Of a stretch of DNA of 64,000 nt, positions 51,915-61,132 are shown one piece after another. The first letter of the stretch is position 1. The number at the start of each line of letters is the position of its first letter. Origin of the DNA: JBGTGG01 sp964398945 (GTDB lineage: Bacteria; Bacteroidota; Bacteroidia; Cytophagales; Cyclobacteriaceae). The stretch covers positions 62,001 to 126,000 of the forward strand of contig CAYNOT010000016.1 in assembly GCA_964398945.1 (NCBI GenBank). Direction: 5' to 3'. A model generated the notes under the pieces. It had not been told where the DNA came from, searched no databases, and saw only the letters and a program-made list of their open reading frames with translations. The position numbers and the translations under genes are program-made.

Positions 51915-52032
51915 TGTAGGGTGTTGAAATTGGCAGACATGCCCTCCTGTCTCGGGGGTGGAGAGAAAAGGATAAAGTCCAGCCTTTTGGCGACCTAACT
52001 TCTCCGTGGAGGTTCGAATCCTTCCTCTACAG
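51915..52032 (+). tRNA. Oversized tRNA-like gene (Leu-like body, GUC anticodon position, expanded variable arm)
   Basis: Acceptor TGTAGGG (51915-51921) pairs with CTCTACA (52025-52031), and one more C-G pair is possible. T8-G9; D-arm with loop AAATTGGCAGA (as in tRNA-Leu); anticodon stem CCCTC/GGGGG with loop CTGTCTC, putting GTC at 51949-51951; T-arm GGAGG-TTCGAAT-CCTTC. The variable region is 49 nt (51959-52007) with an outer GGAGA/TCTCC stem, giving 118 nt in all against 85-95 for normal class II tRNAs. Position 37 is T, which is unusual, and the D-stem has a T-T mismatch. CCA is not encoded. A separate terminator follows. It may be a non-canonical tRNA, a tRNA-derived regulatory RNA or a decayed gene. 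Confidence 0.65.
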
Positions 52033-52058
52033 CTTTTCTTGTAATTGTTAGTTTAAGT

Positions 52059-52091
52059 AAAAGTCCGGCAAATCACCGGACTTTTGTTTTT
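52059..52091 (+). terminator. Terminator of the tRNA-like gene
   Basis: Perfect 10-bp stem AAAAGTCCGG/CCGGACTTTT with loop CAAATCA, followed by GTTTTT. Confidence 0.9.
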
Positions 52092-52166
52092 AATGGAACA
52101 ATTCCATCGTTGTAAATCTTTGTAAAATGTTCGTAATTGGCATGCAAACGATTTACATAGGTCACA

Positions 52167-53843
52167 ATGAAAGATTTCCCTTGGTTAAAAAATTATCCCG
52201 CTGGCATTCCGCCAGAAATCAACCTCTACGATTATCCTTCCATATTGGAATTGTTCGAAGATTCTTTTAAAAAACACAAAGATTTGGTGGCGTATGAAAA
52301 TATGGGGGCACAGCTTACCTACGGGGAGCTTGATGAATTATCACATAATTTTGCTGCCTTTCTCCAGAAAGGGTTAGGACTGCAGAAAGGGGACCGGGTT
52401 GCTATCCAGATGCCGAATATGTTACAATTCCCAATAGCTTTTATTGGAGTATTGCGTGCCGGATTGGTTGCTGTAAACACCAATCCACTTTATACCCCAC
52501 GAGAAATGGAGCACCAGTTTAAAGACTCGGGTGCAAAAGCAATTGTTATTGTGGCAAACTTTGCCAGTAATCTTCAAGAGATAATTTCCCATACCTCCAT
52601 TAAACATGTGATTGTCACGCAACTTGGCGACATGCATGGCGGGCTAAAAGGAGCTATTATCAATTTTGTTGTGAAGTACATCAAAAAAATGGTGCCTTCC
52701 TTCAGCCTTCCCGGTCACCTCAGGTTTAATGATGTAATGGAACGTGCCAAAACAATGGAGTATACCAGGCCTGCATTGTCTGTTGACGACCCTGCCGTGC
52801 TGCAATACACTGGCGGTACGACTGGCATTTCCAAAGGGGCACAGCTGTCGCATGGAAATATTGTTGCCCATAATTCCATGATTGAAAAATGGTTTATTCC
52901 ATTCTTAAGCGAGGACCAACAAGATATCATGATCACGGCCTTGCCACTGTACCACATTTTTGCACTCACCGTCAATGGGATGCTGATGTTCCATGTGGGT
53001 GCAAAAAACATTTTGATAACAAACCCGCGCGACATGAAGGGCTTTGTTAAGGAAATGGGCAAACACAAGTTTACCATTATCACAGGAGTCAATACATTGT
53101 TCAATGGAATGTTGAACAACAAGGATTTTCAATCCCTTGATTTTTCTGTGTTGAAAGGTGGGGTTGGTGGAGGGATGGCTGTTCAGGATGCCGTAGTGAA
53201 GCGCTGGATGGAAGTGACAAAAACCCCGCTTGTGGAAGGATATGGGTTAAGCGAAACCTCACCGGTATTATGTTGCAACCCTTTGGATGGAACCCACCGT
53301 ACTGGCTTTATCGGTTTGCCAATGCCCAGCACGGAGGTGGCTATTTTTGATGATGAAGGCAATCAAGTGCCAATCGGTGAAACAGGTGAAATTTGCGCGC
53401 GTGGACCGCAGGTAATGAATGGATATTGGCAGAACGATAATGCGGATGTCTTTTACCCTGGCGGCTGGTTTAAAACCGGGGACATTGGTTTCATGAACGA
53501 AGATGGATTCTTTAAGATCGTAGACCGAAAGAAAGACATGATCAAGGTTTCGGGCTTTAATGTTTTCCCCAATGAGATAGAGAATTTTATAGCGGGCCAT
53601 CCAAAAGTGTTGGAAGTGGCTGCTATTGGTATACCCCATGAAAAATCAGGCGAGGCGATAAAGGTTTTTGTTGTAAAACGTGATCAGGACCTTACCAAAC
53701 AAGAACTTATTGATTTTTGCCAGCACGGTCTTACGAAGTACAAAGTACCGAAGGAAATAGTGTTTAGGGATGAACTGCCAAAATCCAATGTCGGCAAGAT
53801 TATCAGGCGTGTATTGAAAGAAGAGGAAGAAAAAAAAGATTAA
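52167..53843 (+). CDS. Long-chain acyl-CoA ligase (AMP-forming)
   Basis: 558 residues of the ANL superfamily. AMP-binding P-loop QYTGGTTGISKGAQLSHGN (about 211), VEGYGLSETSPVLCC, and the hinge region GWFKTGDIGFMNEDGFFKIV then DRKKDMIKVSGFNVFPNEIE. Catalytic Lys is in LPKSNVGKIIRR. It activates fatty acids to acyl-CoA, for beta-oxidation or lipid reuse (FadD type). It stands alone, 75 bp after a terminator. Confidence 0.93.
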   Translation: MKDFPWLKNYPAGIPPEINLYDYPSILELFEDSFKKHKDLVAYENMGAQLTYGELDELSHNFAAFLQKGLGLQKGDRVAIQMPNMLQFPIAFIGVLRAGLVAVNTNPLYTPREMEHQFKDSGAKAIVIVANFASNLQEIISHTSIKHVIVTQLGDMHGGLKGAIINFVVKYIKKMVPSFSLPGHLRFNDVMERAKTMEYTRPALSVDDPAVLQYTGGTTGISKGAQLSHGNIVAHNSMIEKWFIPFLSEDQQDIMITALPLYHIFALTVNGMLMFHVGAKNILITNPRDMKGFVKEMGKHKFTIITGVNTLFNGMLNNKDFQSLDFSVLKGGVGGGMAVQDAVVKRWMEVTKTPLVEGYGLSETSPVLCCNPLDGTHRTGFIGLPMPSTEVAIFDDEGNQVPIGETGEICARGPQVMNGYWQNDNADVFYPGGWFKTGDIGFMNEDGFFKIVDRKKDMIKVSGFNVFPNEIENFIAGHPKVLEVAAIGIPHEKSGEAIKVFVVKRDQDLTKQELIDFCQHGLTKYKVPKEIVFRDELPKSNVGKIIRRVLKEEEEKKD

Positions 53844-53888
53844 CAAATTATTAACAGCTTGCATTTACAATTATGATTTATATCAGGA

Positions 53889-53917
53889 TTGTAATCCCGC
53901 CATGTTTAATATCTTCG
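53889..53917 (+). promoter_or_regulatory. Promoter of the PD40 lipoprotein gene
   Basis: TTG (53889-53891), 18-bp spacer, TATCTTCG (53910-53917), a TAnnTTCG variant of the Bacteroidota -7 element, 18 bp before the ATG. Confidence 0.6.
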
Positions 53918-53935
53918 CGCCAAAATTTATAATCC

Positions 53936-55045
53936 ATGTTTCGACTTACCAATTTCCTTTTTATTGCATCATTTTTTGTTTTTAGTTGTGGCCAGAAACC
54001 AGCAACAGGACCAACACCTGAAAGTGAAGAAGTAGCCTACGCAGATACCCTTCGCTATCCGCAAGAAAACCATATTAAAAACCTGCGCCAGATATCTTTT
54101 GGTGGTGATAATGCAGAAGCCTACTGGAGTTTTGACAACACCAAGCTTGTTTTTCAATCGAACAGCAAGGCCTGGGGCCTCAACTGCGATCAAATTTTCA
54201 CCACGTCAATTGAAGGTAGCAACTTGCAAAACGAGAAACCAAAAATGGCGAGCACAGGATTGGGCCGCACAACCTGTTCGTATTTTATGCCGGGTGATAC
54301 TACTATTATTTATGGATCAACCCACCTGGGTGGGAAAGATTGCCCTGCCGAACCGGAGCGTGTACCGGGAGGAAAATACCTATGGCCGATTTATGATACG
54401 TACGATATTTTTATTTCCGATTTAGAAGGGAACATCCTCAAGCAACTTACCGATACACCAGGCTATGATGCGGAAGCAACTGTTTCACCGCAAGGCGATA
54501 AAATTGTTTTCACCTCAACACGGAATGGTGATTTGGATTTGTACACCATGGATATCGATGGTTCGAATGTGAAGCAGATTACATTTGATCCTGGCTATGA
54601 TGGTGGGGCATTCTTCTCACCGGATGGAAAAAAAATAGTGTTCCGTGCATCCCGGCCACAAACAGATGAAGAAAAGAAGGAGTACAGTGATTTGTTAAAA
54701 CAAGGATTGGTGGCGCCTACTACAATGGAATTGTACACCTGCAATGTGGATGGTTCTGACTTGAAGCAAATCACTAACTTAGGAAAAGCAAATTGGGCAC
54801 CTTTCTATCATCCTTCCGGGAAGAAGATTATCTTTTCATCCAACCATCATGGCAGCCGGGGATTTCAATTCAATTTGTTTATGATCAATGAAGATGGAAG
54901 CGGATTGGAGCAGATCACGTATGATGGTGTATTTGATTCTTTCCCTATGTTTTCACCGGATGGTAAGAAGATTGTATTTTCTTCCAACAGAAACAATGGT
55001 GGTACACGCGACACCAACATTTTTGTTGGCGAGTGGGTTGATTGA
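53936..55045 (+). CDS. TolB-like PD40 beta-propeller lipoprotein
   Basis: 369 residues. The signal FLFIASFFVFSC ends in a lipobox Cys at about 18. The rest is a six-bladed WD40-like propeller with PD40 units: EAYWSFDNTKLVFQSN, DAEATVSPQGDKIVFTSTRN, GGAFFSPDGKKIVFRASRP, WAPFYHPSGKKIIFSSNHHG, SFPMFSPDGKKIVFSSNRNN. It resembles the propeller part of TolB and of OmpA-linked surface proteins but lacks other domains. Probably periplasm-facing or surface-exposed; specific role unknown. Confidence 0.88.
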   Translation: MFRLTNFLFIASFFVFSCGQKPATGPTPESEEVAYADTLRYPQENHIKNLRQISFGGDNAEAYWSFDNTKLVFQSNSKAWGLNCDQIFTTSIEGSNLQNEKPKMASTGLGRTTCSYFMPGDTTIIYGSTHLGGKDCPAEPERVPGGKYLWPIYDTYDIFISDLEGNILKQLTDTPGYDAEATVSPQGDKIVFTSTRNGDLDLYTMDIDGSNVKQITFDPGYDGGAFFSPDGKKIVFRASRPQTDEEKKEYSDLLKQGLVAPTTMELYTCNVDGSDLKQITNLGKANWAPFYHPSGKKIIFSSNHHGSRGFQFNLFMINEDGSGLEQITYDGVFDSFPMFSPDGKKIVFSSNRNNGGTRDTNIFVGEWVD

Positions 55046-55121
55046 TGTACTTGCCGGGTATGCTTTGCCGCTGGCGATTTCTTATGTAAATTTAGGGGTG
55101 TAACTTTAATTCTTTTATCTC

Positions 55122-55556
55122 ATGATCGGCTTCTTCGAACATCAATATCTCGTTTACAAAAAGAACCACATTAAAAACCTGTTGGCGTTGGCGAAAGCAG
55201 ATGGACACCTGCATGAGGAAGAAACCAAATTGCTTTTTAAAATCGGTGAGCGGTATGGATTGAAAGAAAGACAAGTACAATCGTTGATCGATAGCAAAAA
55301 GAAATTCGAAATCAATATCCCGGACAACCATGTTGACCGGATGAACCTGCTTTACGATCTGGTACTGATGGTGTATGCCGATGGGAAAGTAGACGACAGC
55401 GAAATTGACTTTTGCGAAGATGTAGTGGAGCGGTTTGGGATGAAAAAGCAAATGGTGAAATGGCTGCTCAAAGAATTCGACCGTGGCACACCGCCACCGC
55501 CCGATGAATGGGATGAGATGGTGCGTGCTGCGAAAGAGAAGTTTATGAAGAAGTAG
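55122..55556 (+). CDS. TerB-like protein
   Basis: 144 residues, all-helical. The two acidic motifs typical of TerB-like domains are visible: LLALAKADGHLHEEETKLLF and LVLMVYADGKVDDSEIDFCE. TerB domains bind metal ions and are found in tellurite and envelope-stress modules, but no other ter gene is nearby, so this is probably a general TerB-like adaptor. It follows the PD40 gene by 76 bp. Confidence 0.82.
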   Translation: MIGFFEHQYLVYKKNHIKNLLALAKADGHLHEEETKLLFKIGERYGLKERQVQSLIDSKKKFEINIPDNHVDRMNLLYDLVLMVYADGKVDDSEIDFCEDVVERFGMKKQMVKWLLKEFDRGTPPPPDEWDEMVRAAKEKFMKK

Positions 55557-55650
55557 TAATTGACTAATTTCTTAATTGGTGATTTCTATATTGTATGGTT
55601 GCTCATTTCATTAACAATAATTAGAAATTAGTGAATTAGAAATCAGACAT

Positions 55651-57069
55651 TTAATTACTTCCAAATATCACATCCAACCCAATAAACTTGTCGATGATAA
55701 CCAATATTGACATAATGCCCAGCAATGCAGGACATACATATTGAATAACAAAGTTCAGGTATTTCTGAAGTGCCGTACCCATAAATCCATCATTGCCAAT
55801 CGACAATTCTTCATTCATGTTGTGGATTTTCCATTTATAGGTAATGAAAGCGCACATTAAACATCCACCAACGGTGAGTGAAATATCACTCATGTCCGAT
55901 ATAAAGGTTAGGAAATCGCGCCCCTGATAAAACGATAATTTATTTAAGGAAGGGACCATCCCCTGGCTCACCATACTGGGCAATCCTAAAATGAAGATCA
56001 GCAATGCCAGGCCCCATACTACTTTTTTTCGTGGTAGTTTCTTTTGATCTACCAGGTAGGTGGTGGGCACTTCCAATAACGAAATGGTGGAAGTCAACGC
56101 TGCAAAGCAAAGCAACAGGAAAAACGAGCCACCTACTACCCGTCCGATGATGGGCCCCATTTCATGAAACACCTGGGGCAATACCATGAATACCAATGGA
56201 GGCCCTTCAGTAGGCGACATATTTTGCGAGAACACCAGCGGGAAAATCATTAACCCCGCAAAAAAGGCAACTGAACTATCGGCAATGGAAATAACTGCCG
56301 CTGACGAAACTATGTTTTGGTCCTTTTTTACATACGATCCGTAAGTAATCAATGCCCCCATTCCCAGGGAGAGGGAGAAGAAGGCCTGTCGCAATGCGTC
56401 AAAAACTGTTTGTGCATTGATCTCACTTAATTCAGGTACTAAATAAAATTTTACCCCTGCCATGGCATTGGGCAAGGTGAGGCTATATATAATGAGGGCT
56501 ATTAAAATAAAATAAAGTGCAGGCATCATGATCTTGTTGGCTGCTTCAATCCCTTTTTGTATGCCTTGCGAAACAATAACGGCCGTCATTGCCATAAACA
56601 GGAGGGAAAACAGCAGGTTTGAATTGGCAAAATCTTTAACTGAGCTGAAGTTAAGGATGTCATTCACAAAGTAACCAAAGAATGTCCCGAAGTCGGCCTC
56701 GTTAAGCAGGTCGCCAAACGAAACATGAAGAAAATACCCGAATGCCCAACCTGCTACCACATTATAAAAGGAGAGGATGAATACGCCTGCCAGAATTCCA
56801 AACAACCCCAGATACCCCCATTTGCCCCCGCCCAGTTTTTGGTACGATCCATACGCATCCGAACCGGCTTTTCTGCCGATTGCGATTTCACCAATCATCA
56901 CCGGAAAGCAGAGCAGGAAAATACAGATCAGGTAAATCAACAAAAAAGCTGCACCCCCGTTTTGCCCAGCCAGATAAGGGAACCTCCAGATGTTGCCCAA
57001 GCCCACAGCCGAACCGGCAGCAGCCAAAATGAATCCTAAACGACCTGAAAAGTTACCCCTGTTTGACAT
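55651..57069 (-). CDS. Sodium-dependent transporter, SNF (NSS) family
   Basis: 472 residues with about 11-12 membrane helices. Family signatures: FSGRLGFILAAAGSAVGLGN, IWRFPYLAGQNGGAAFLLIY, the helix 6 region FFSLSLGMGALITYGSYVKK and helix 8 FAALTSTISLLEVPTTYLVD. Members bring in amino acids or related solutes with sodium (LeuT/MhsT-like). The substrate cannot be told. Monocistronic. Confidence 0.92.
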   Translation of the reverse strand: MSNRGNFSGRLGFILAAAGSAVGLGNIWRFPYLAGQNGGAAFLLIYLICIFLLCFPVMIGEIAIGRKAGSDAYGSYQKLGGGKWGYLGLFGILAGVFILSFYNVVAGWAFGYFLHVSFGDLLNEADFGTFFGYFVNDILNFSSVKDFANSNLLFSLLFMAMTAVIVSQGIQKGIEAANKIMMPALYFILIALIIYSLTLPNAMAGVKFYLVPELSEINAQTVFDALRQAFFSLSLGMGALITYGSYVKKDQNIVSSAAVISIADSSVAFFAGLMIFPLVFSQNMSPTEGPPLVFMVLPQVFHEMGPIIGRVVGGSFFLLLCFAALTSTISLLEVPTTYLVDQKKLPRKKVVWGLALLIFILGLPSMVSQGMVPSLNKLSFYQGRDFLTFISDMSDISLTVGGCLMCAFITYKWKIHNMNEELSIGNDGFMGTALQKYLNFVIQYVCPALLGIMSILVIIDKFIGLDVIFGSN

Positions 57070-57293
57070 GTGTTCTATTTTATGGCTTGAAAAATAGGGC
57101 TATTAAACGGAATTATCAAAAGCCCACTTCACAATAGGGTTTTTAAGGTTCGAAATGTTGGGTAAGACCACCACTTTTTAATGTTGGCTTTTGGCAATTT
57201 TCACAGTCTTAATGCAATCATTTTCTTATTCTATTGTTGTATAATTTGACTACTGAAATACTACCTTAGTAGCTGATAAAATTGGAGTTTGAT

Positions 57294-58727
57294 ATGGATG
57301 AAAAGAAAGGGTTGACCACCCAGGAAAAGGCGCTTCAAATAAACCTTGATCGTACCATCTATGGATCGTTTGCCGAAATTGGTGCAGGACAGGAAATAGC
57401 CGCTAATTTTTTCAAAGTAGGCGGGGCATCCGGCACAGTAGCCAAAACCATGTCGGCTTATGATATGAAGTTTAGCGATGCGATCTATGGGCGGTGTGAG
57501 CGCTATGTTTGTGAAGACCGGTTGATTCAAATGCTGAACCATGAGTATCCGCTGCTTGCCGAGCGCTTGCCGGACCGCATCAAAGAGACGCGCTTTTTTT
57601 CGTTGGCCGATACGATTGAAGCATTGAATTTTAATCAAACCAATCAGGGGCAAGGCTGGATTGGTTTACGTTTTCAATTACGGCCAGAGTCAGAACCAAA
57701 TGAATGTGTCATCCATGTAAAAATGCATGACACCGATACGCTGCTACAGCAATATGCAATTGGAATTGTGGGTGTAAACATGGTGTATGCCTGTCAATTT
57801 CTTTCAGACCCGGAAGAGATTATGCTTTCGCTTACCGATGGGCTTTCTCAACGCAGGATTGAAATCGATATGTTCCGCATCAGCGGCCCCGACTTTGAGC
57901 ACATCGACAACCGGTTGATGGCGTTGAAGTTGGTGAAGAACGGAATGACGAAGGCGGCTATGTTTGGGCCGGATGGCGGGGTGATGCAGCCTTCAGAAAT
58001 GTTGTACAAACGAAATGTATTGGTTTTGCGTGGCCGCTTCAGGCCGGTTACACATGTGAATGTTGATATGTTGCTGGCTTCCCGCAGAATGTTCAAGCGC
58101 GATCCGGATGTTGATCGAAACAACATGACCGTGGTTACTGAATTGACGTTGAATGACCTAAATCTGGATGGCAAACTTGATGAGAATGATTTCCTCAGCC
58201 GTGCCGACCTGCTTTGCTCTTTGGGCCAAAGCGTTTTGATCTCCAATTACTTTGAATATTACCGTTTAGTCGATTACCTGTCCAAGATTACACGCGGAAG
58301 GAAGATCGGGATTATCATGGGGATTTATGCATTGCAGCGGGTATTTGAAGAAAAGACCTATGAAAATATCCGCGGTGGGATTTTGGAATGTTTTGCATCC
58401 CTGTTTGGAACGAATGTGAAATTGTTGATTTACCCTTCCCTGAAAGAAGGGGCAAAGGATGAACTTTTCACGCTCAAGGATTTTGAAGAAACACTCCCGG
58501 CAAATTTACGCAGTCTCTTCCGGTATCTGCTCGACAACAATAAACTGGAAGACGTACAAAATGCAGATGCTGACAACCTTCATATTATATCAGACAATGT
58601 ATTGGAAATGATCCAAAACAATGAGGCCGGTTGGGAGAAGTTTGTGCCCAGAAGGGCAGAGGAGGTGATCAAAGCACATGGGTTGTTTGGGTATTACAGA
58701 ACTGGTGTTACCAAAGTAGAGGTTTAG
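57294..58727 (+). CDS. Conserved protein of unknown function
   Basis: 477 residues from ATG 57294 (an in-frame TTG at 57282 is possible). No signal peptide or membrane segment. It opens MDEKKGLTTQEKALQINLDR, TIYGSFAEIGAGQEIAANFF, KVGGASGTVAKTMSAYDMKF. I recall near-identical openings in Bacteroidota proteins annotated as nicotinate-nucleotide adenylyltransferase or TonB-receptor-like, but I see no HxGH nucleotidyltransferase motif and no barrel, so those names look wrong. The later part contains LLIYPSLKEGAKDELFTLKD. Its highly conserved, soluble character suggests a housekeeping role. It is followed by the DinB-like gene after 8 bp. Confidence 0.8.
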   Translation: MDEKKGLTTQEKALQINLDRTIYGSFAEIGAGQEIAANFFKVGGASGTVAKTMSAYDMKFSDAIYGRCERYVCEDRLIQMLNHEYPLLAERLPDRIKETRFFSLADTIEALNFNQTNQGQGWIGLRFQLRPESEPNECVIHVKMHDTDTLLQQYAIGIVGVNMVYACQFLSDPEEIMLSLTDGLSQRRIEIDMFRISGPDFEHIDNRLMALKLVKNGMTKAAMFGPDGGVMQPSEMLYKRNVLVLRGRFRPVTHVNVDMLLASRRMFKRDPDVDRNNMTVVTELTLNDLNLDGKLDENDFLSRADLLCSLGQSVLISNYFEYYRLVDYLSKITRGRKIGIIMGIYALQRVFEEKTYENIRGGILECFASLFGTNVKLLIYPSLKEGAKDELFTLKDFEETLPANLRSLFRYLLDNNKLEDVQNADADNLHIISDNVLEMIQNNEAGWEKFVPRRAEEVIKAHGLFGYYRTGVTKVEV

Positions 58728-58735
58728 TTTCACTG

Positions 58736-59575
58736 ATGAGTTTAAATCAAATCCCGATTGATGTTGTTGATTTACTCCCAATTCTCGATAAGCAGTTGAT
58801 CGACTTGCTCAAGTCTTTGTCACCGGAAGATTGGAACAGGCGAACAGTAGCAAAACGTTGGAAAGTAAAGGATGTAGCAGCCCATCTTTTGGATGGGAAT
58901 ATTCGAATACTTTCAGTACTACGGGATGGCTACTCCGGTGATCCGCCAACTTCTATTCAATCACCTCAGGGTTTAATTGACTATCTTAACGGTCTGAATG
59001 CTGATTGGGTAAAGGCTATGAAGCGTGTCAGTCCGTCTGTGCTTATTTTGCTGCACGAAACCACAGGCCCTCTTTTCTGCAATTATTATAAATCACTTGA
59101 TCCATGCGAGGATGCTGTTTTTCCCGTTGCCTGGGCAGGGGATTCCGTAAGTAAAAATTGGAAGCATATTGCGCGTGAGTACACAGAAAAATGGCTTCAT
59201 CAACAACAAATCCGTGATGCTGTCGGTATTCCGGGATTAATGACGAAGGAATTGTTCTTTCCTTTTATGGACATCTTTATGTTGGGATTACCCCATGTAT
59301 ATAAAGATATAGTGGCTGATGAAGGCACCATTGTCCGGGTTACAATCACATCTGACATTGGTGGTAGCTGGTTTCTTGAACGAACCAATGGACAATGGAT
59401 TTTATGTAGCGCTTTGAACAATCCCCCCGATGTTGAGATTCAGCTCCCACCCGGTATGGCGTGGAAATTATTTTCGAAAAGCATCAGGCCAACCGAAGTG
59501 ATGAATGAGGTCGTTTTGCTTGGCGACCATCAACTTGGAATGCCGGCCTTGTCGATGGTTTCTGTTATGGCTTGA
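58736..59575 (+). CDS. DinB / maleylpyruvate-isomerase-like family protein
   Basis: 279 residues from ATG 58736; the frame is open further upstream inside the previous gene but without similarity. The N-terminal four-helix region has LLPILDKQLIDLLKSLSPED, WNRRTVAKRWKVKDVAAHLL and, later, IAREYTEKWLHQQQIRDAVG, with His and Glu residues placed as in thiol-dependent S-transferase (TIGR03083-type) domains. The C-terminal half is strand-rich (VRVTITSDIGGSWFLERTNG) and ends with a typical SCP2-like helix. Substrate and thiol cofactor are unknown. Probably co-transcribed with the upstream gene. Confidence 0.8.
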   Translation: MSLNQIPIDVVDLLPILDKQLIDLLKSLSPEDWNRRTVAKRWKVKDVAAHLLDGNIRILSVLRDGYSGDPPTSIQSPQGLIDYLNGLNADWVKAMKRVSPSVLILLHETTGPLFCNYYKSLDPCEDAVFPVAWAGDSVSKNWKHIAREYTEKWLHQQQIRDAVGIPGLMTKELFFPFMDIFMLGLPHVYKDIVADEGTIVRVTITSDIGGSWFLERTNGQWILCSALNNPPDVEIQLPPGMAWKLFSKSIRPTEVMNEVVLLGDHQLGMPALSMVSVMA

Positions 59576-59602
59576 GATTGAATTTGATTTATAACCTCAC
59601 AA

Positions 59603-61021
59603 TCATTTCCCCTTTTTAGCATCCGCTTCAGCGTCCATTGTTTTTATTTTGGCAAAATAAATTTTTGCTTCCTTCATTACCTTTGGTGCAAGCACAATCC
59701 CTGATACCATGGTGGGGATAGCCATCAATGCAAAAGCAATATCGATCACGTACATCACATCTGTCAACGAAGCTATTGCACCTCCAACAATGGTGAGCAG
59801 GTAAATGTAGTTGTACCATTTACTGGCCTTCACCCCAAACAGGAATGATAGTGCTTTGCTTCCATAGTAGTTGTACGAGAAAAGGGAGGTTACCGCAAAG
59901 AAGAAAGCGCAAATGAGCAAAAGGTAATTTCCAACGCCCGGCAACGAGCTTTCGAAAGCAAGCGAAGTCAATGTAACGCCATTGGCTTCAGAGGTTTGCC
60001 AAACATCCGTAACCAAAATAGCCAGTGCCGTAAGCGTACAAACCAACAAGGTATCAATGGCAGGGCTCAGCATCGATACCAATCCTTCACGAATAGGTTC
60101 AGAACTTTTTGAAGCCCCCAATGCCATAGGCGCTGTACCCACACCGGCTTCATTTGAAAATGATGCCCTGCGAACACCAGCCACAATCAACCCACCCAGT
60201 ATTCCACCCAATGCCGGGTCGCCTTTATAGTTTTCTGCGGCAAATGCATCGGTAATAATTAGCCAGAAGTATTCCGGTACTTTTTCAATATGAATGATAA
60301 GGATAGAAACTACTACAATAAAGTAAATGACGATCATCAGTGGTACCATCTTTCCAGCCCAACTGCCAATCCGCTGGATGCCCCCGACAACCACAATCCC
60401 TGAAATAAGCATGAGCACTGTTCCAATACTGAATTTTAAGGTGTTGATGGTCATGCCGGCTATCTGGAACGTTGAGGTTTTAAAACTTGAAGATTGAAAT
60501 CCAATGTCAATGATTACTTGTGTAAGCTGGTTGGCCTGAAAGATAGGAAGGCATCCTACCATACAGCATGCGCTGAACAACACTGCCAACGGATACCAGT
60601 TTTTACCGAGCCCTTCCCGAATAACATACATGGGGCCCCCCTGGATTTCCCCTTCCGAATCTTTGCCGCGGAACATTACTGCCAATGAACTGGTAAAGAA
60701 ATTGGATGACATCCCCACAAATGCAGTTACCCACATCCAGAACAATGCACCGGGGCCACCGATGGAAATGGCAACAGCAACACCTGCAATATTTCCCATG
60801 CCAACCGTTGATGCCAGGTTTGTGGAGAGGGCTTCATACGGTTTTAGCTGGCCCGGATCATCAGGGTTATTGTATTTGCCCCTTAAGATGGCAATAGCAT
60901 GACCAAAATATTTGTACAGAATGAACCTGGAGTAAAATAAAAAACCAAGCCCACCGAAGATGATCAAAAAGAGGACCGGGGTCCAGATGGCAGTGGCAAG
61001 TTTGCTTATAAGTTCACTCAT
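59603..61021 (-). CDS. Alanine/glycine:cation symporter (AGCS family)
   Basis: 472 residues with about 11 membrane helices. Family motifs: LSTNLASTVGMGNIAGVAVA, GPGALFWMWVTAFVGMSSNF, EGEIQGGPMYVIREGLGKNW and GVRRASFSNEAGVGTAPMAL. It imports alanine or glycine with sodium. Monocistronic; the 111 bp upstream contain inverted AACAACTAAC-type repeats. Confidence 0.94.
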   Translation of the reverse strand: MSELISKLATAIWTPVLFLIIFGGLGFLFYSRFILYKYFGHAIAILRGKYNNPDDPGQLKPYEALSTNLASTVGMGNIAGVAVAISIGGPGALFWMWVTAFVGMSSNFFTSSLAVMFRGKDSEGEIQGGPMYVIREGLGKNWYPLAVLFSACCMVGCLPIFQANQLTQVIIDIGFQSSSFKTSTFQIAGMTINTLKFSIGTVLMLISGIVVVGGIQRIGSWAGKMVPLMIVIYFIVVVSILIIHIEKVPEYFWLIITDAFAAENYKGDPALGGILGGLIVAGVRRASFSNEAGVGTAPMALGASKSSEPIREGLVSMLSPAIDTLLVCTLTALAILVTDVWQTSEANGVTLTSLAFESSLPGVGNYLLLICAFFFAVTSLFSYNYYGSKALSFLFGVKASKWYNYIYLLTIVGGAIASLTDVMYVIDIAFALMAIPTMVSGIVLAPKVMKEAKIYFAKIKTMDAEADAKKGK

Positions 61022-61132
61022 GAATTTAGCTGTTAGTTGTTCTTTATTGGTTGTTAGCCTGTTTAATATCCACGCTGGAAGTTGGTTATCAACCCTTCCC
61101 CAACAATTTTAGGAGCACAACTAACAACTAAT

